Shown piece by piece: positions 1 through 7,300 of a stretch of 7,527 nucleotides of DNA (the first letter of the stretch is position 1; the number at the start of each line of letters is the position of its first letter). Origin of the DNA: Planctomycetota bacterium (GTDB lineage Bacteria > Planctomycetota > Phycisphaerae > Phycisphaerales > UBA1924). The position numbers and the translations under genes are program-made. Location: NCBI GenBank assembly GCA_023434205.1, contig JAEYTB010000225.1:1-7527 (forward strand), in the 5' to 3' direction. Below the pieces are notes generated by a model that was not told the origin of the DNA, made no database searches, and saw only the letters and a list, made by a program, of their open reading frames with translations.

Positions 1-2866
1 AGCCGCCGTCGCCGATGAACGCCGCCCGGGTCGCGGTGCCGGTGCCGGAGATTTCCGCGAGCGGCTTGGCGGACGCGATGGTGTCGTTGGCTTCGAAAGG
101 CCCGAAGATGTTGTTCTTGAACGTGAACGTCAGCGACCAGGAGTTGAGGAAGCCGCTGTTGAGGTTGGCGCGGTCGCGGACCACCAGCGTCCATCGGCCG
201 GCGCCGACCTTGCCGTCGAAGGCGCCTAGGGGCTGGTCGGGGCGGAAGACGCCCGTGAAGGGGGCCGAGGCGGTGCCGATGGTCTTGTCGGCCGGGGCCT
301 CGTCGTCGAGGATCGTGTTCGTGAAGTTCTGGCCGCTCCCGCCGCGCCGGTTGACGAGGATGACCTGGGTGTTGTCGGGCCCGATCAGGCTGATCTCCAG
401 GTCCTGGTCGAAGCTGTGGGTGATGTCGAACTTGACGTTGAGGTCGATGATCTGGCGCGTGTCGGTGATGTCGATGAACGACGAGGTCGTGCCCTGCGTC
501 TGGCCCTGCTCGAAGGGGACGGGGCGGGGCAGCGCCGGGTCGGTCGCGTTGAACGTGAGGGTGTCGTTGGTCTGCAGCGCGACGTTGAGGCGGAGGTTGT
601 ACACGCCCAGCGACTGCGAGGTGCCGCTGCCGGCCACCTGCGGGTCGTAGTCGGCGTTGCCGAAGCCCGACACGCCGATGTAGTACGTGCCGCCGGTGAA
701 GACGAAGAAGTCGATGAACGAGTCCTGCCCGAAGGTCTGGTCGTTCGACGCGATCTCGACGCCGTTGGCGTCAAAGAGGCGGATGTAGGAGTCCAGGGTC
801 GAGGGGGCGGGCAGGCGCTTCGCGAAGATCTCGGCGGTGATGAGCCCGCCGCGGGAGAGGTCGAGCCGGTAGAGGTCGATGTCGAGGTTGGCCTGGAGGC
901 CGTTGCCGACGGTGACACCGTTGAACGCGGCCTGGCCGGTGGAGTCGAAGCTCACCGGGGTGGCGGTGGCGAGCGTGTCGTTGGGCTCGGTGTCGCCGGT
1001 GGCGGGCGCGACGCGGAAGTCGTACACGTGGTCGGTGCCGGTGGACGTGTTGCCATTGAGGAAGTTGCCGTTGACGTCCTTGACGGCGTTGGCGCCCGTG
1101 CCCTTGACGGTCAGGCGGTAGTTGTCGATCGGCAGCCGCTGCTGGGCGAAGCCGGTGAGGTTCAGCGTGAAGGTCACCGTTCGCGGGTCGAAGCTCGAAA
1201 GCGTGACGCCGGTGATGGGGATCACGCGGTCGTCGCCCGTTCCGAAGGTGTTGTCGACGCCGTCGCCCACCAGCGTCGCGGACAGCGTCGAGAGCGACGC
1301 CAGCGAGATGTCCTTGCTGAACGTGACGGTGACGGTGTTGACCGGCGTGTTGGTCGCGGAGCTGAGCTGGCCGGTGACCGGGCCGGGGCTGACGGCCCGC
1401 ACGGCGGGCCCGGCGATGTTGATGAACTGCAGCGCGCGGGCCACGTTGATGCGCCCGCCGGACTCCACGCGCCCCTGCATGCCCGGCAGCAGGTCGGAGC
1501 TGTTGATGAGCGCCTCGCGGATCTCGACCGCCGACGCCCCGGGCTTGTGGGCCTTGAGCAACGCCACCGCGCCGGCCACGGCCGGCGACGCGAAGCTCGT
1601 GCCGTCGATGTAGGCGTACCCGCCCCCCACCGCCGTGGTAAACACGTCCACGCCCGGCGCCGCCAGGTGGACCGTCCGCTGCCCGTAGTTGGAGAAGCCG
1701 GCCAGGGCGTCGTTGTTGTCCGTCGCGGCCACCGAGATCAGGCCGGGGATGTTGTACGACGAGGGGAAGAACGTGAACTCCTCGTTGTCGTTGTCGAAGT
1801 TGTTGTTGCCCGCGGCGGCGACAAAGGTCGCGCCCGAGTTGATGAACCGCTGGATGGCGTCCCGCTCGGCGGCGAAGCCGGTGGGCGCGTCGGCGTAGAA
1901 CGCCTGGTTGAAGCCGCCGTAGCTGTTGTTGCTGACCGCCAGGTCGCCGCCGATGTCGATGCCCTGCTGGCTGCGCTCGCGCATCATGGTGGCGTAGTCG
2001 TGGGCGCCGATGATGGCCGCGAGCGTCAGGCCGCCGAAGCGGTCGGCGATCTTGAGGCCCATGAGCTGCACGTCCCAGTTCACGCCGGCGACGCCGATAC
2101 CGTTGTTGCCCGCGGCGCCGATGGTGCCCGCCACCGCCGTGCCGTGGCCGGCGACGTCCTGCGGGCTGCCGTCGCCCTCGCCGAAGTCGTAGCCGTGGAC
2201 GTCGTCGATGAAGCCGTTGCCGTCGTCGTCCAGTCCGTTGCCGGGGATCTCGCCGGGGTTGACCCAGAGGTTGGGGATGAGGTCCGGGTGGGTGAGGTCG
2301 ATGCCGGTGTCGATCACCGCGACGATCACGTTGGGGCTGCCGATGGTGGTGTCCCAGGCGAGCACCGTGCCGATGTCGGCGCCGATGGTGCCCAGCCCGC
2401 CGATGTTCTGGCCTGTGTTGCTCAGCCACCACTGCTCGGCAAAGAGCGGGTCGTTGGGGATGCGGGAGGGCTGGTAGACCGCGTTGGGCTCGAGCGACAC
2501 GAGCTCGCCCATGGCGAAGCTCAGCGTGTCGGCCTGCTGCTTGGTGAGCGGCGTGGTCGTGCTGAACGAGGCGTAGCGGCCGCGCCCGATGCCCTTAAAG
2601 TCGGTGGCCTGAACGCCCAGGCGGGTGGCGGCCTCCCGCGCGATCAGCTCGGCACGCTCGTTGCCGTACGCCTGATCGAAGGTGAGCACGTACGAGCCGT
2701 TGCGGACCGTCATCTGCGTCCCGCCCCAGTCCACCAGCGACGACGCCGGGTCCAGCGAGGCAGACAGCAGGGTGCGGGGCTCGAGCGGCTCGATGTGATG
2801 GCTGCCTCCGAGCGCCCGGCTGATGAGCTTGCGGAGGGACAACGACACCTTGCGACTGTTCGACAT
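1..2866 (-). CDS. Secreted subtilisin-like (S8) serine protease with LEPR-XLL N-terminus, PPC and P-domains; C-terminus cut by window edge
   Basis: This is an extracellular or cell-surface endopeptidase of the subtilase family; 955 residues are visible and the frame is still open at base 1. Residues 26-36 (EPLEPRTLLSA) are the planctomycete LEPR-XLL motif. Residues about 58-131 resemble an inhibitory propeptide. The S8 domain spans about 140-482, with catalytic Asp186 (VIDTGID), His241 (GHGTAVAG) and Ser424 (GTSFASP), and oxyanion Asn354 (AAAGNN), so it should be active. An acidic EF-hand-like loop lies at 213-222. After it come an Ig-like (Big_5/SbsA type) region at about 487-620, a PPC domain from 625 (TEPNDT) to about 757, a proprotein-convertase P-domain at about 766-917, and a second PPC-like start at 926 (EANDT). 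The ATG at 2866 is chosen because GGAG lies 6 nt upstream and LEPR-XLL is then correctly near the N-terminus. The substrate is unknown. Family assignment is very secure. Confidence 0.96.
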   Translation of the reverse strand, partial: MSNSRKVSLSLRKLISRALGGSHHIEPLEPRTLLSASLDPASSLVDWGGTQMTVRNGSYVLTFDQAYGNERAELIAREAATRLGVQATDFKGIGRGRYASFSTTTPLTKQQADTLSFAMGELVSLEPNAVYQPSRIPNDPLFAEQWWLSNTGQNIGGLGTIGADIGTVLAWDTTIGSPNVIVAVIDTGIDLTHPDLIPNLWVNPGEIPGNGLDDDGNGFIDDVHGYDFGEGDGSPQDVAGHGTAVAGTIGAAGNNGIGVAGVNWDVQLMGLKIADRFGGLTLAAIIGAHDYATMMRERSQQGIDIGGDLAVSNNSYGGFNQAFYADAPTGFAAERDAIQRFINSGATFVAAAGNNNFDNDNEEFTFFPSSYNIPGLISVAATDNNDALAGFSNYGQRTVHLAAPGVDVFTTAVGGGYAYIDGTSFASPAVAGAVALLKAHKPGASAVEIREALINSSDLLPGMQGRVESGGRINVARALQFINIAGPAVRAVSPGPVTGQLSSATNTPVNTVTVTFSKDISLASLSTLSATLVGDGVDNTFGTGDDRVIPITGVTLSSFDPRTVTFTLNLTGFAQQRLPIDNYRLTVKGTGANAVKDVNGNFLNGNTSTGTDHVYDFRVAPATGDTEPNDTLATATPVSFDSTGQAAFNGVTVGNGLQANLDIDLYRLDLSRGGLITAEIFAKRLPAPSTLDSYIRLFDANGVEIASNDQTFGQDSFIDFFVFTGGTYYIGVSGFGNADYDPQVAGSGTSQSLGVYNLRLNVALQTNDTLTFNATDPALPRPVPFEQGQTQGTTSSFIDITDTRQIIDLNVKFDITHSFDQDLEISLIGPDNTQVILVNRRGGSGQNFTNTILDDEAPADKTIGTASAPFTGVFRPDQPLGAFDGKVGAGRWTLVVRDRANLNSGFLNSWSLTFTFKNNIFGPFEANDTIASAKPLAEISGTGTATRAAFIGDGG
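2201..2230 (-). other. EF-hand-like calcium loop inserted in the S8 domain
   Basis: Residues 213-222 of the protease read DDDGNGFIDD. This matches the D-x-D-x-N-G-x-I-x-D spacing of calcium-binding loops and lies between the catalytic Asp186 and His241. Many subtilases bind calcium for stability, and this acidic insert is common in secreted bacterial S8 proteases. Calcium binding here is inferred from the residue pattern only. Confidence 0.55.
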
Positions 2867-2872
2867 ACGACA

Positions 2873-2876
2873 CTCC
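2873..2876 (-). promoter_or_regulatory. Shine-Dalgarno site of the S8 protease
   Basis: GGAG on the minus strand lies six bases before the ATG at 2866. It fixes the start of the protease and agrees with the position of the LEPR-XLL motif in the translated N-terminus. Confidence 0.7.
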
Positions 2877-2883
2877 ACTCCAA

Positions 2884-2903
2884 CCTGCGCTTGGCAGCGC
2901 AGG
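2884..2903 (-). promoter_or_regulatory. Perfect 7-bp stem-loop next to the protease ribosome binding site
   Basis: On the minus strand CCTGCGC and GCGCAGG pair perfectly around a six-base loop (TGCCAA). The stem ends seven bases before the GGAG Shine-Dalgarno, so it would lie in the 5' leader of the protease mRNA. It could modulate translation or protect the leader. It could also be a DNA operator, or chance in GC-rich sequence. The pairing is seen; the function is inferred. Confidence 0.4.
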
Positions 2904-2969
2904 CTCACGCCATTGTCATGGGCAAGCTGCCCGGGCGCGTGCCAGGTCAGGGACGTGCCCCGACCGAAT

Positions 2970-2999
2970 CGCTAAGCCCGCCGGCCCTAAGCCCTACGG
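2970..2999 (-). repeat. Two adjacent 15-bp imperfect direct repeats upstream of the protease
   Basis: On the minus strand the units CCGTAGGGCTTAGGG (2999-2985) and CCGGCGGGCTTAGCG (2984-2970) abut and agree at 12 of 15 positions, sharing the core GGGCTTAG. They lie 104 bp or more upstream of the protease ATG. Direct repeats at such a position can be binding sites for a regulator, but no regulator or promoter is identified and two copies could arise by chance or slippage. Confidence 0.35.
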
Positions 3000-3077
3000 A
3001 CCCCCGGACGACCTGTTGCAGATCATCCCCAAAATTGCCCCGCGGCACAAGTCGGTCTCTGCACGGATGTTCAAGAA

Positions 3078-3105
3078 TCCCCTGTCAGAACCCTTCTCCA
3101 GGGGA
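3078..3105 (-). terminator. waaA: Hairpin just downstream of the waaA stop, possible weak terminator
   Basis: Starting two bases after the waaA stop codon, TCCCCTG pairs with CAGGGGA over 7 bp. The 14-base interval contains an inner AGAA/TTCT stem around a three-base loop. The position suits a terminator or an mRNA 3'-end stabiliser for the hrpA-waaA transcript. The run after it on the minus strand (ATTCTTG) is only weakly T-rich, so it is not a canonical intrinsic terminator. Confidence 0.3.
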
Positions 3106-3107
3106 CC

Positions 3108-4388
3108 TCAGCTCAATGTATCCCTTTGTAAAACCACATTTTGCGTGCGATCCGGGGGCGTGACCAGCCCCCGGATCAGGCCCGCGTGACGCTGGCTTGC
3201 CCCTTGCTGTGACCGGATGCACGCGCGCCCCCTCTCGGCCAGGGCCCGGCGACGCTGAGGGTCGGCCAGGAGGTCCCGGAGCACCTTCGGAAGGTCCTCG
3301 CGCGTCGCCCGGACGATGCCCCCCCCTTTCTCGAACGCCGCCACGACCGTGGCAAAGTCCGCCACCGCGGGCCCGATGATGGTGGGCTTGCCCAGGCCGA
3401 TGGGCTCGATCGGGTCCGACCCGTACAGATCGCCAAAGCTGCGTCCCACCACGGCCACATCGGCCAGGCTGTACGCCTTGCGCAGCTCGCCGATGGTGTC
3501 CAGGAGGAAGCGGTCGCCCGGGCGACCGGCGGGGCCCCCGGAAGGCCGCTGCGTGCGGCGGGCACACCCGGGCATCGCCGCCGCGGCCTCGTCAAACCTC
3601 TCGGGCTTGCGGGGGGCGCACAAGAGCTGCACCTCCGGCGGGGTGGCGGCGTGGAGCAGGGCTTCTTCACCCGGGCCGGTGCTGCCGGCGACGATCAACG
3701 GGCGTGAGCGGTCGATCCCCAGTTCCTGCGCAAGCTCCAGGGCCCCGGGCGCGAGCGGGAGACCCTCGCCCGCCACGTGCGCCGAGTCCCACTTCATGGA
3801 ACCGGTGATAAGGCACTTCTCACGGGGGAGGCCCAGCGCCTGGAACCGTGCCGCGTAGTCCTCGTCCTGCACCGCGGCAAAGGCGAGCTGGCCAAGCAGG
3901 CCCTTCATCAGGCTGCGGACCTTCCGATAGCCGCGGAAGGACCGCTCGCTGAGCCTGCCGTTGATGATGCACACTGGGGTGTTCCGGCGCGTGCAGGCGC
4001 GGATGAAGTTGGGCCAAACCTCAAGCTCCACCAGCGCCACGCCGTCGGGCCGCACTGCGTCCAGAAACCGCCGCACCGCCCACGAGAAGTCCAGTGGGTA
4101 GCGCACCACGGCACAGGAGGACGAGAAGAGCTCCCGCGCGCGGGCGAGGCCTGTGTCCGTCGTGGTTGAGACGACCACTTCAACGTGCGGTGTGAGCAGC
4201 GGCACCAGCGGGCGCAGGGCGTTGACCTCGCCGACCGAGACCGCGTGCAGCAGGATGCGTTTCTTGTCGCCGGGGGGCAGCGCGACGGTGTGGCCGAACC
4301 GCTCCCGCCAGCCCTGCCGCTTCTTCCCCGCCCACGCGGGGGCGGTCACGAACGCGAGCGGGAGGTAGAGCAGGTCGAGCAGGGTCAT
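3108..4388 (-). CDS. waaA: 3-deoxy-D-manno-octulosonic acid (Kdo) transferase, WaaA/KdtA family
   Basis: This GT-B glycosyltransferase (family GT30) adds Kdo from CMP-Kdo to the lipid A precursor, at the cytoplasmic face of the inner membrane. The 426 residues match the usual family length. Residues 2-20 (LLDLLYLPLAFVTAPAW) form the hydrophobic N-terminal membrane anchor. Glu54 in HAVSVGE is the expected catalytic base. Further landmarks are STTTDTG (74-80), ELEVWPN (121-127), INGRLSERS (142-150), TGSMKWD (195-201), PRKPERF (259-265), DTIGELRKAY (297-306) and the C-terminal nucleotide-sugar region GSDPIEP (323-329) followed by LGKP. The STHEGEE segment of classical enzymes reads STGPGEE (236-242). 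The ATG at 4388 overlaps the hrpA stop. A GTG at 4424 would add 12 residues before the anchor and is less likely. No clear Shine-Dalgarno precedes the ATG. The last ~16 residues extend past the usual family end and overlap a perfect inverted repeat. Confidence 0.94.
   Translation of the reverse strand: MTLLDLLYLPLAFVTAPAWAGKKRQGWRERFGHTVALPPGDKKRILLHAVSVGEVNALRPLVPLLTPHVEVVVSTTTDTGLARARELFSSSCAVVRYPLDFSWAVRRFLDAVRPDGVALVELEVWPNFIRACTRRNTPVCIINGRLSERSFRGYRKVRSLMKGLLGQLAFAAVQDEDYAARFQALGLPREKCLITGSMKWDSAHVAGEGLPLAPGALELAQELGIDRSRPLIVAGSTGPGEEALLHAATPPEVQLLCAPRKPERFDEAAAAMPGCARRTQRPSGGPAGRPGDRFLLDTIGELRKAYSLADVAVVGRSFGDLYGSDPIEPIGLGKPTIIGPAVADFATVVAAFEKGGGIVRATREDLPKVLRDLLADPQRRRALAERGRACIRSQQGASQRHAGLIRGLVTPPDRTQNVVLQRDTLS
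3149..3177 (-). repeat. waaA: Perfect 11-bp inverted repeat inside the 3' end of waaA
   Basis: The arms GATCCGGGGGC (3149-3159) and GCCCCCGGATC (3167-3177) are exact reverse complements around a seven-base loop. The hairpin lies within the last codons of waaA and encodes part of the C-terminal residues LIRGLVTPPDR. A T-run (GGTTTT) appears on the minus strand only about 14 bases after the stem, so this is not a textbook terminator. It may help end or stabilise the transcript. Confidence 0.55.
4385..4388 (-). promoter_or_regulatory. ATGA stop-start overlap coupling hrpA to waaA
   Basis: On the minus strand the four bases ATGA hold the waaA start (ATG, 4388-4386) and the hrpA stop (TGA, 4387-4385). 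This is the classic geometry for termination-reinitiation. The lack of a recognisable Shine-Dalgarno just before the ATG (GGCGCTCCACG precedes it) fits dependence on ribosomes arriving from hrpA. The overlap is seen; coupling is inferred. Confidence 0.7.
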
Positions 4389-7300
4389 CGTGGAGCGCCG
4401 GGCATCGCCGCGACAGAGGCCCACAGCCTATCGAGGTCGGCGCTGGTCGGGGCGGGGCCGGTGTGCAGCGCCGGGGCGAGCAGCGCCACCCGCAGCTCCT
4501 CCAGCGCCCAGCGGAACTGCTCGACGGGCGGGGGGAGCTGGCCCGGCCGCATCGCCCACTCCCCGGCGTCCGTGTTCACGGTCGGGGCGGCGCGCCGTGC
4601 CTGGGGGAGGGCCGGCTTGCCCTTGCCTTTGGGCGCTTCTTCCACACCCGCGTCCCGCCCGCCGCTCATGGCCGCGGCGACCCATCCCGTGTACCGCTTC
4701 CAGTGAGGCACGATCACCTTGAGGGGTGTGAGGTTCGCGTCGCGCCCCTCCTCACGCATCGCCAGCAGCCGTTCCCAGAGCGTGCCGACATAGCGGGGGT
4801 AGTGCCGCAGGCGTTCCCACCACAGGTTGTGCAGGAAGCCGCGGGCGAGCAGGTACGCCGCGTGCTCGCGGATATCTGCCACGCTCTCCGCCCAGATCCG
4901 GGGAGTCCCGCCCGAGAGCCGCCTGGCGACGAGGGCGCGGGCCTCGAGCGTCTTGCCGATGGACTCCCCCACTTCCCGCGTCGCGACCGCGAGCCGCCCG
5001 GCGCCCTCGAGCAGACGTGCCTCGAACTGCTCCCGCGTGGTCACAGGGGCTTGGCCCTCCATAAACACACGCCCCGCGGCAACGGCGATCACCTGCTCGC
5101 GCAGTTCCGACGGCGTGCCGAGCTGGGCGTACCAGCGGCCCATGTCCTCCCAGCGCGGCAGGGCCTCGACGTAGTACAGGGCTTCATCACGCACGGCCAG
5201 GGCGAAGAGCCGCCTCAGACCAAGCTGTGTGTGCGCCGCGGCCTGGCGTGCGCCGGCGATGCGAGTCAGCGAGACGGAGTCGCCCGCGTCGATGAGCGCG
5301 GGCGAGGTCTCGCCCTCGTCCGGGACCGGGAGCGGCCCGAAGTCCCAGGCCTTGATGGCGTGCCGCTCGCTCGACGCCTTCGCCGCGGCGGCCTGAGCCT
5401 TGCGGACCCGCGGCTCCAACCGCTTGAGAAGTTCGGCGACGTCCCTGCCCTCGGCGAGTTCGTTGCCCGCGTCATCCATCACCCGCACGCGGAGGCGCAG
5501 GTGCGCGGGCAAGCCCTGCAGCGCCCACGCCGTGGGCGGGATCGGCACCGAGTACAGAACCCCCACGGCCTCGCTGAGAGCCTCTTCCAGACCACCCGCT
5601 GCGAACTCCATGACGCCGGCGCACGCGTTCGCCACATCCTCGAGCGATCCCTTGCGTTCTAGTTCCGCCCGCTGGCCCTTGGGCAGCAGCTTCAGCAGCC
5701 CCAGCACCACCTGCGGCAGCATCCCCGGAACCAGCCACGCGGCCCGCTGCGGGGGGAGCCGCGGCAGGTCCAGCAGCGAAAGCGTCACGGTGAGGCCGTC
5801 ATCCGGCTTGCCCTGCGCGAAGTTGTAGGTCAGGGGGGCCGAGTTGGGGGCGTCGGGGACCAGCAGCAGCGAGTCGGGGAACAGCGCTGCGTCGGCGCGG
5901 GCATCGCCGCGGAGGACATCGTTCAGCGTGAGCCACAGCGGGCCGCGATCGTCCGCCCACGTGGCACGCCACCGCTCGAACGTCGCCGGATCACACACCG
6001 CTGCGGGCACACGCGCGTCGAACCACGCCGCGATGTGCTCGGCGGGGGCCAGCACATCCCGCCTTCGAAGCCGGGCCTCCAGCCCCCTGGCTTCTTCGAG
6101 CACGGCCCGGTTGTGCCGCATGAACGGCGCATCGATCTGCCAGACGCACCCGGCGAGGGCCTCCCGGATGAACAGCTTCCGCGCGGCTGACGCGTCGAGC
6201 GGGGCGAGGGCCGCGCGCCGGCGCGGCACCACCACGATCCCGCTCATGGTCACGCGTTCCCAGGCGCTGGGCTCCCCGGTCTGCGGGTCCAGGTGCGGGT
6301 CGCTGACCTGATGGCGGAACATGTGCCCCGCCAACTCCTCGATCCATTCCGGGTCGATGCGGGAAACGGTCCGCGCGTACAGGCGCGTGGTCTGCACGAC
6401 CTCCGCGGCCATGATCCACTTGGGGCCCTTCTTGAACAGCGCCGAACCCGGGAAGACCTGCACCACATTGCCGCGGACGCCGCGGTAGTCAAACGACCCG
6501 TCCCCCTCGCGGCAGGCGACGTTGCTGATCAGCCCCGTCAGCAGCGCGCGGTGGATGCGGTCCTCCAGCGGGCGCGTGGAACCGCCCGCATCGCGCAGGT
6601 CGAGCTCATCCGCCACCGAGCGGAGCTGCCGCGCCAGTTCGCCCCATTCTCGCATCCGTGCCGCCGAGAGGAAGTGCTCGCGGCACCAGCCCGTCAGCGC
6701 GCCGCCCCCCAGCGTGTCCGCGGCGTGCTGGTACTGGTCCCAGAGCTTCAGCAGGGTCAGGAAGTCGCTGCGTTCATCGCGGAAGACCGCCTGGGCGCGG
6801 TCGGACTCCTCCTGCCTCGAAATCGGCCGCTCGCGGGGGTCCTGGATCGATAGCACCGCGGCGAGCGTGAGCACCGGCTCCAGCACGCCCTCACCGGCGG
6901 CGCCCAGCAGCATGCGGGCGACGCGCACGTCCAGCGGCACGCGCCCCAGCCGCCGGCCAATCTCCGTAAGCCGGCCATCGGCGCTCGCCGCATCGAGCGC
7001 GCCCAGTTCGAAGAGCGTCTCGTAGCCGTCCTTGATCGCCGCCGCGTCGGGCCGCTCCAGGAACGGGAAGTCCTCGACCGCGCCCAGCCCCAGGGCCCGC
7101 ATCTGGAGGATGACGTTCGCCAGGCTGGTGCGGCGGATCTCCGGGTCGGTGAACGGGGGCCGTTGCCGCCAGCTCTCCTCGCTGTACAGCCGCACGCACA
7201 CGCCCGAAGCGACGCGCCCGCACCGCCCCGCCCGCTGCCGGGCCGAGGCCTGCGAGATCGGCTCAACCGGCAGCCGCTCGATCTTGCGCACGGGGTCGTA

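Noticed and set aside
771..2432. A minus-strand open frame of 553 codons, Arg/His/Gly rich
   Set aside because: It lies in another frame of the protease gene. Only the frame starting at 2866 gives VIDTGID, GHGTAVAG and GTSFASP.
2867..3107. A sigma-70-like promoter for the protease
   Set aside because: GACAAT near 2920 resembles a -10 box on the minus strand, but no acceptable -35 hexamer lies at a normal distance, so I do not annotate a promoter.
416..3163. A plus-strand open frame of 915 codons opposite the protease and the intergenic gap
   Set aside because: Its translation is a repetitive Val/Gly/Asp/Arg/Ala mix with no domain, and it is antisense to a protease with all catalytic motifs. 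Long antisense frames are expected opposite genes with GC-rich third codon positions.
3085..3567. A minus-strand open frame overlapping the end of waaA, Arg/Gly/Pro rich
   Set aside because: It is out of frame with waaA, whose frame carries DTIGELRKAY and GSDPIEP through the same region. I saw no sign of a frameshift in waaA.
4386..4424. Upstream GTG start for waaA at 4424
   Set aside because: It adds a polar 12-residue stretch before the hydrophobic anchor, uses a weaker start codon and needs a longer overlap with hrpA. The ATG at 4388 gives the usual N-terminus and a standard ATGA overlap.
4463..5662. A plus-strand open frame of 399 codons opposite hrpA
   Set aside because: It is antisense to the conserved C-terminal region of HrpA, has no recognisable domain, and has the composition of a GC-driven shadow frame.
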